Of a stretch of DNA of 64,000 nt, positions 57,451-64,000 are shown one piece after another. The DNA lies in NCBI GenBank assembly GCA_011033025.1, contig WFMF01000202.1, positions 124,001-188,000 on the forward strand. Direction: 5' to 3'. The notes below the pieces were generated by a model, which had not been told where the DNA came from, did no database searches, and was given only the letters and a program-made list of their open reading frames with translations. The position numbers were made by a program, and so were the translations under genes. The first letter of the stretch is position 1; each line of letters begins with the position of its first letter. The stretch comes from Beroe forskalii. Taxonomy: Eukaryota > Ctenophora > Nuda > Beroida > Beroidae.

Positions 57451-57561
57451 GCCGCGCACGAATTATCGGCGCTTGATACGTAATCAATACGTATCAGTAC
57501 GTAATCAATTCGCCATGTAACGTCGGTGATCGGCCTCAGCGGCCGAGAATTGGTGCGCGGC
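57451..57561. mobile_element. Fold-back element with a different core
   Basis: GCCGCGCACGAATTATCGGC at the left and GGCCGAGAATTGGTGCGCGG at the right pair with a few mismatches. The interior is built from TACGTAATCAATACGTATC repeats, not the usual TGATAATGACGTCA core. Confidence 0.65.
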
Positions 57562-60399
57562 TTTTATTATTCTAAGTGTAATACACTAGGTCCCCTGCAA
57601 GTGGTATTACTGGAGTAATAACACTCGAGATAAAAATCATTCCTTGACTACTAAATATAATATATTTTTGAAGCATTTTCACGCAACCAGCCGCCAAATA
57701 TAGTGTCTTATTCCAACACCGTACTTACATAGTCAAGTTAAAACATCTCATCATATTAATTATTGTAAGTGTGTACTACAAACGCCAAAAATATATAATA
57801 ATTTGGGCTGTGTATCATACTAATTAATTATTATATAACATTCATATACAACATATATCCCATATCTCAGTATACATATTACGCTGTGTATAGTATATAT
57901 CTTGGACGGAGAAATATGCGTGTATATACCGTAGTACCAATAAAAGATACCTCGTAATGCATGTATACATAATCAAAATGATAAATCTGCAAGACAACTA
58001 AGGATAAAAAGTAGTGCAAAGATATTCTTAAACGCCCAATGCAGACCCTAACGAAAAAATTGTGAACTGAAAAATTTTGAGGTTGCAAAGCTCGAAAATT
58101 GCTACCAATATTTTTGACAATATATTAACGATGTCCATAAAATAGACGCATGCTGTTCATATCCTGATTTCATAGGGTCTGCAGTTGGCTAAAAAAGTTA
58201 TAATATATATTAACTAGTTTAGCTGCCTCAAATAGACAAAATCATCTGCTGCCATTTCCAAGGTATGACCTCGACTAGCAGACAGAAACAGTACATAACT
58301 GTGGGACGGGTGTCGGAGAGGGGCCGGTGCCTCCCGCGGTGGTATTATCTACTAATAACACTCCGCCCGCACCGGAAAAACCGGCGTTTTGGCGGCATTA
58401 CTCTCACAGGGTATAAATCCATGAAAATACCGCCACTCTGAGTCGTCGGTTGATCGGATGCGAGGGGTTAAAACATCATGTAGTGAGGGAAAAACATGTA
58501 TTGATTCTTACAGTGAAGTCAATTCTATAGTGAGGAACCGTTATCAAGGGCTCCAAATGATGCCTTACCAGCCTATGGTACGCAAACATTTGTGTTGTCA
58601 AGTTTGATAACAGCTTATCAGAATGTCGTCAATTTGACAACTCGCATGTTCGGCCCAATACTGTTCGGCAAAAAATCACACGGAAAAACATTTTGCATTA
58701 TAATCGAAGACAATATGTACAATCAGATTTAATAAAAGTTTACTGATCAACTAAAATTTCTGACTTGCCCCGAAGGTATGTTTCAATCATCATACTAAAT
58801 ACAAAAATCACATATTTTCTAATCTCACATAATTCATGACACACTCATATGATGTTTGTCCGGGTGACACCAGCCCCTCTTGACACCGTCGACAGTTACC
58901 CGAATATACAATAGACACCGCTATAAAATACATTATAGTCCGTTAAAAAGAACACAAGCAGTTCTGTATATATGTATATATATGTATATGTATATATTGA
59001 ACCCGGTAAGAGAGCTACTGATACTTGAGACTGCCCGACCAGATCTATATGGGAGTGTGGAGAAGGGTCGTCTTTTTGTCGGCCAGGGGGTGGAGGATGT
59101 CGACATGTCGTCTTTTTCTTGATTTATCTCTCGTGAAGGAGATGAATACTGAGATAAACATAGCAGAATATACAGCAAAGTATGGTTCAAATCTATCTCA
59201 GCCAAACATTCAATCATTACGGTACATGTTTCAAAATATAGAGATGAAAGCAATCGTACGAAAATTGGTGACCTTGAAAAAGGTATATTTTAATAAGTCG
59301 GACAGTCCCATCTGGACGTATAATATCGTATATATATTATCACTAACAATAATCATATCTTATATATCTTATCTATGTTCGTGTTCCTGTATATCATCAT
59401 CTACACACGTGGTCATCATGTTATAATTATTATAGATAGATCATAACATATATATTATTCAAAATGATTTTACATTTACTACTATATTTCCGATGACTAT
59501 CACACAAATGCCGATATATTTATTCATATGTTTACTGGGTATCATTGATTAATTATATAAATCAGAGATTAATCTCCAATTCTTAATTATTAGCTATTCA
59601 ATTCGGAGCGATATTTGGGGATTAAAAGTCTTCATATCCCCTAATGCGATAGGTAATGAAGGTAGTGGCGAAAAATAGGCTGTTAGACAACATTGGTTCC
59701 TTATTATGAAGACATCACGATCTCGTCGACCAATTTTCCGAATGAATGTCATTATTAACATTTTAAATTATTGTAATGATATTTATACTTTTATGATTTT
59801 TTTGAAGCAAACGGATGCGATAAGAGTTATCAGTTCGGGCTTCATAATGTGAAATTCAATATCAAGGTGCGTTTGTAATTAGATAAGCTCTAGCCTCTAG
59901 GTGGATCTAAGCTGAAAATCAGGCCACTTACAACGCCATAAAAACCATTCATGACGCTACATTGCCGAGTCGGTTTCAGAGCCGAAATCCCTTTGGGAAT
60001 CGAAAGCCGGCTATCAAGATATATTTGAGAACTAGGGATACATATCCGAAGATATAAAACTTCTGGAGATATAATTACTGCACTGGGATGTCAACAGTAG
60101 CTGCAAAGGATATGAATTATAGCAGCATGGACAAAGAATTCACACATTTTTCTCTTGATTCCCTAAGGAGATACGTATCTGTGCCGCCCTTATTAGAATG
60201 AAGATATGTCAAAACCTTATACAGTGCCCGTTCACTTTATGATATGTTCTTGCTCTTTTACAGTTTACTAAGAACAGATTAACTTCTTTTATATTTGTAT
60301 ATCTTGATCTGACAGTTTAGACAGCTCATTAGGTATTTATAATCGTAAGAATTTATATTATCATTATTATTTGTATCTTTTCAATAAATTATATCATAA

Positions 60400-60951
60400 T
60401 CAGATTTAATTCTATATATGGCACTCTTGGTACATATACCTTTCTCGATCAACGAGATATACCTGCATAGTAACAACACATTATCTACATGATACCTATG
60501 GATTGGTTTTTATTTATTGCCTGTAGTCACACATACAAACTCGGTGATCTGAAAATGAGCGGGGCGAGCGGGGCTTGAACCCACAACTTCTGATTGCCGG
60601 TCAGTGCTCTACAGGCAGGGTGAATTACAAATAAAAACCAAGCATTGGCATGTAATTTGCATAGGTATCATGTAGATGGTGTGTTGTTGCACACTGCATG
60701 CAGGTGTGTCTCGTTGATCGAGAGGGGTATATGTGCCAAGAGTGCCATATATAGAATTAAATCTGATACACACAGCGGTACATAGCACTGTTAGCCACAT
60801 ATATAAGCGATCGAGAATTGACTGAAAGTAGGGGGGAGATAGCTCAATTGGTAGAGCACTGACCGGCAATCAGAAGTTGTGGGTTCAAGCCCCGCTCATT
60901 TTCAGATCACCGAGTTTGTATGTGTGACTACAGGCAGGGTGAATTACAAAT
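60400..60951. mobile_element. Inverted pair of tRNA-like SINE elements
   Basis: Plus-strand copy at about 60832-60900 has a tRNA-type A box (TAGCTCAATTGGTAGAGC) and B box (GGGTTCAAGCCC), but its 3' acceptor arm does not pair, so it is not a functional tRNA. A truncated minus-strand copy lies at 60566-60612. Outer arms 60400-60500 and 60660-60768 also pair inverted (CATGATACCTATG, TATATGGCACTCTTGG). The tail motif ACAGGCAGGGTGAATTACAA follows both copies. Confidence 0.75.
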
Positions 60952-63053
60952 ATATCATAATCATATATCTATATCATCGGATACACGTTACACAGCATCA
61001 TTATTATATTATAATCATTGTATATATCAACATAACATGTGAAGGGTATATTTTTCCAGTAAAACTGCGCATAATAATCGTATACTGAAACACATGGGTA
61101 CATAATTCATCAATAATATCATACATAGGACGCGCGCGCGCACGTGCACACGAAAACCTGGCGACCATGAGCTCTGTCACACACTATAACATAAAACATA
61201 CTCGCCACTCTCTCATATATATGACAGGTCAGAGTTCGCCAAGTTCCCGCGGCGGGCGTGCGGGCAGCGGGCGCCCTATGGCGAGTGTGTGTGGGTGGGT
61301 GGGTAAGTAATGTGTACGTTCGGGGGATCTACATATCATATATCATATCATCGGCAAGTCAGAAAAACCTGATAAAATCGTGAAGAGCCACTCTCTGTCC
61401 ATATATATTATATAAAATACGTTAATAATAATGTTATGTAAGCTTGGTAAAACAAGATACAGTTGATTATTACGGTGTAGTTATATAGTACATATAGCAA
61501 GAGGGCGTTATGGCTTAATAATTTATATTCATAACCAAAAATTAAATACCGTTTCCATGACAACTATAAACAACGAAACAATGCGATCAATTAAAAACCA
61601 ATCTGAAATTCATAATTTAAAACGGTGAACTGATACAAAACCGAATAGACACGTGTTAGGGGGATTAAATCGGACTAAAGGAGAATTAAACATCATTCAC
61701 AAGATCTCACTCACTAAGATAAGTGCGCAAAGATCATGGTAATAATATAATTAGCATATATAATTAATTAAAGAGAACGTAAGAGAGAAAACGTAAAAGT
61801 TGGTGAAGGCAGGCAATCTTTGTATCAGTTAACCGTGAAATTCACTCCACAACTGCTCCTAAAACTACAGTGTCTGGACAACTACATGCCAATATCGGCG
61901 GTGTACTAGCTTATCCATATTAATCCCATCGAGACATTGACCAATCAGAGCACGAGTTGAAAGTCAACTCGTTCGCTGATTGGCCAATGCAATATATAGG
62001 GACCTCAGGGTAAGTTATCAATATTAACTCCTCCGATATTGGGGCATGTATATATGTATATATAGAATGGCGTACGTGGTGCACTGTCAGTGACATTGGG
62101 GTAATGTAATACATGGCACGCGGATACCCTGCACGCTCACCAACCAATCTCTCTCTTGCTTTGGGTGATTGATCCGGATGGTTAAGTCATCATGAGCACC
62201 ATCTCGAGGGAATGCAGCATTTGGCATTTTTGGCATTTATTATGAACTCGATATGATTCCACGTGGATTATGGAAATTGGAATGGAACCTTTGACATTTT
62301 CAAGGAAAACCGGTTCGACACAACCAATCATGGTTGGTCTAAATTTAGAGCAGAAAAGATACTTTTGATGTGTTATTGCACAATGCGTTAAATCTCAAAG
62401 CAAGGTAGAATTGGTAACTGTGCTCTTGCGTGCATTCGTGCGCATAAAACAGATCTAAGTCTGTAACCATATATTATCATAATATATTAACAATTTTCTC
62501 AACAAAATATTTCTCTATTATATCTCATCAACTGATAACTAAATCTGAAAGTATCTCTCAATATATCTATATCAAAATATATATGTATTATACTTTAAAG
62601 CTAGCTACCCGAATAGAACGACTAGAGATATACATATGAATATTGTAGATATATATAAATATATATAATATGATACTCAGTCTTGTGCGAATATAATTAT
62701 ATATATAAACTGTCTGCTTCCAACAATATTGTATATATAGAACTCAGCTCCCATTTTCCAGGGGGAGCTGTGATGAGGACACGCGCGCGGAACTCACACG
62801 CGCGCGTGTTTGGGAGAGTGTGCGGTACTTTACAATCTCACATCCTCATCCTGAGTAACGCTGTGCACGTGGGCTGCGCGCGCGCATCACGCGTGATATA
62901 CAACGCGCGCGCGTCACGCCAGCTCCACGTGGACACTTTACAGCGTCGTCCTATTATTACACTCCTCGCCTTCTGTCACGCACACGTGCACACGAACTAG
63001 AGTGCGTCCAGTGTGCGTACTCAAACTATCACACACGTGGCAGCGCACAGCTC

Positions 63054-63127
63054 CTACAGTCCCTTGTTGTTCAGCTTAATCTTCTTGCACACTTGGTCTG
63101 AAAGCTTGTCGTGGTCTGAGACAGGTC
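63054..63127 (-). CDS. Third gene, terminal exon
   Basis: Reads PVSDHDKLSDQVCKKIKLNN then KGL and TAG at 63056-63054. The acceptor GGACAG|GACC completes a Gly codon with the last base of the 63693 exon (phase 1). A short basic C-terminus; no family recognised. Confidence 0.65.
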
Positions 63128-63692
63128 CTGTCCACCCCGGGGGATTCCACCGGTAAACTCAGGCTATTAAACCTAAACAGTGAACCTAACTATTATTGAA
63201 CCTAAAATATATATGCTACATGAACTATTTAACCGTGCCTTGTAGACGAATTTTAGAAGGAACTTGGATATTTGGAGGGCAAAAGTGGGTGGTCGAGATA
63301 TTAGGAACATACCGCTTAAACAGGGCTATTTAAACCAATCACTGCACGTCAGTGCGTATACTAATTTGCATTCGATAACCACCCCCTGTGTGCTTCAGGT
63401 CACCTCAGCTAATAAGAACGATTTAGGAACATTTTAGTACAATTTTCAGAACCCAGTCATACTAGGCACCCTAAGATTTCATGACCCACCAGCGCTATGA
63501 AATTAATCATGCAGTTCCCGAATTCAGACTCTCCCCGGCTCCGGGTTCGGGGTTATGAATCTAATCAAGTACTTCCTAGTTTTAACTTTCCACTGTTCCC
63601 AATTCCCGATGTCCCCATAGTTCCCACCTCACACTGTTCCCCACTTACCACTCCCCACTTACCACTCCCACTGTTCCGGATTCCCAACTTAC
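63128..63692. other. Intron of third gene
   Basis: 565 bp, no further coding sequence recognised; ordinary AT-rich sequence with pyrimidine-rich stretches near 63580-63690. Confidence 0.5.
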
Positions 63693-63934
63693 CCCGGGTT
63701 AGAAGAAGCGTCCTCCGCTTTGGGACTGTCCTCCTTCTTCACGCTGCCCGAGGACGGCGAGTTGGTCGTCTCGGCCGTGCTCGACACCGGCTCACTCCGC
63801 ACCAAGTTGGGCGTGTCCGGGGCGGCAGCCTCCGCCGTGCTGGTGGACTGGTTGGAACCCGGCACGAAGAGGGCGAGACGACCCCCGCACCCAGAGCAGA
63901 ATGTCACGGAGTTCTGGCAGGAGTTGCACTGGAC
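63693..63934 (-). CDS. Third gene, penultimate exon with CxxC cluster (5' part outside window)
   Basis: Starts in phase 0 after CCTCAG: VQCNSCQNSVTFCSGCGGRL, then a Ser/Thr/Ala/Pro-rich acidic tail (STAEAAAPDTPNLVRSEPVS, SVKKEDSPKAEDASSNPG) and a GTAAGT donor in phase 1. The C-x2-C-x8-C-x2-C arrangement suggests a small zinc-binding ribbon, followed by a disordered region. It is GC-rich compared with the surroundings. I do not recognise the protein; upstream exons lie to the right of 64000. Confidence 0.72.
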
Positions 63935-64000
63935 CTGAGGGGTTAAAAGAGAGGTGATGGGGTTGAAAGAGGGGAGGTCAGGGTTGAAAGAAAGGTGATG

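Larger units (their letters stand above)
49505..63053. other. Intergenic region, 13.5 kb
   Basis: No coding gene supported. It contains a dispersed repeat (about 50330-50520), a large palindrome (51266-52013), a CpG-rich patch (about 52620-52860), fold-back elements (55639-55730, 57451-57561), a CATA microsatellite (56302-56370), an inverted pair of tRNA-like elements (60400-60951) and GC-rich ACGCGCGCG hairpins (about 62780-62920). Confidence 0.5.

Noticed and set aside
60832..60900. Functional tRNA gene
   Set aside because: A and B boxes are good, but the 5' GGGGAGA has no complementary 3' acceptor strand and the base before the anticodon is C, not T. A tRNA-derived SINE fits better.
63497..63946. 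Plus-strand 149-codon frame
   Set aside because: It is the antisense of the CxxC exon; GC richness keeps several frames open there.

Overview
The window looks like nuclear DNA from an animal, most likely a marine or other invertebrate. It is AT-rich, with small exons (mostly 40-490 nt) bounded by GT/AG sites, introns up to about 7.7 kb, dispersed tRNA-derived and fold-back repeats, and animal protein families. There is no prokaryotic-style gene packing. All recognised genes lie on the minus strand, so each reads from high to low coordinates. The lineage cannot be fixed from the sequence alone.

Locus 1 (27243 down to the left edge) encodes a cell-surface protein. Exons at 27243-22810 give a signal peptide, a 12-cysteine head and a long Thr/Ser-rich stalk. 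The locus then has two possible 3' ends that are both in frame. One is short: two exons (22490-22394, 22231-22087) ending in a hydrophobic tail typical of a GPI-anchor signal, closing a 450-residue protein. The other is long: Ig-like and two fibronectin III domains (17016-14652), a transmembrane segment (14514-14320), a juxtamembrane linker and the start of a receptor tyrosine phosphatase (PTP) catalytic domain (6285-791), running off the left edge. The stalk exon ends in phase 1 and both continuations start in phase 1. No separate signal-peptide exon was found for the phosphatase part. A single gene with GPI-anchored and transmembrane-phosphatase forms is therefore the favoured reading and the main finding. 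Two adjacent genes remain the alternative.

27.2-39.1 kb is intergenic, with no gene I can support. Locus 2 (49504 to 39063) is a complete multi-exon gene for a Cramped-like (CRAMP1 family) nuclear protein with a split SANT/Myb-like domain. Two or three internal junctions do not close in frame with the exons I can see. 49.5-63.05 kb is intergenic and repeat-rich. Locus 3 (63934 to 63054) is the 3' end of a third minus-strand gene, with a CxxC-type cysteine cluster and a basic C-terminus; its identity is unknown.

The non-coding part holds a family of roughly 85-95 bp fold-back elements with a TGATAATGACGTCA-like core (best copy has perfect 22-bp terminal inverted repeats), a 748-bp palindrome built from TCCATTGGA units, a pair of inverted tRNA-like SINE copies, an insertion flanked by a 13-bp target-site duplication, an intronic tandem duplication, mini- and microsatellites, and an abnormal homopolymer-rich stretch at 18.2-20.2 kb that may be assembly damage.
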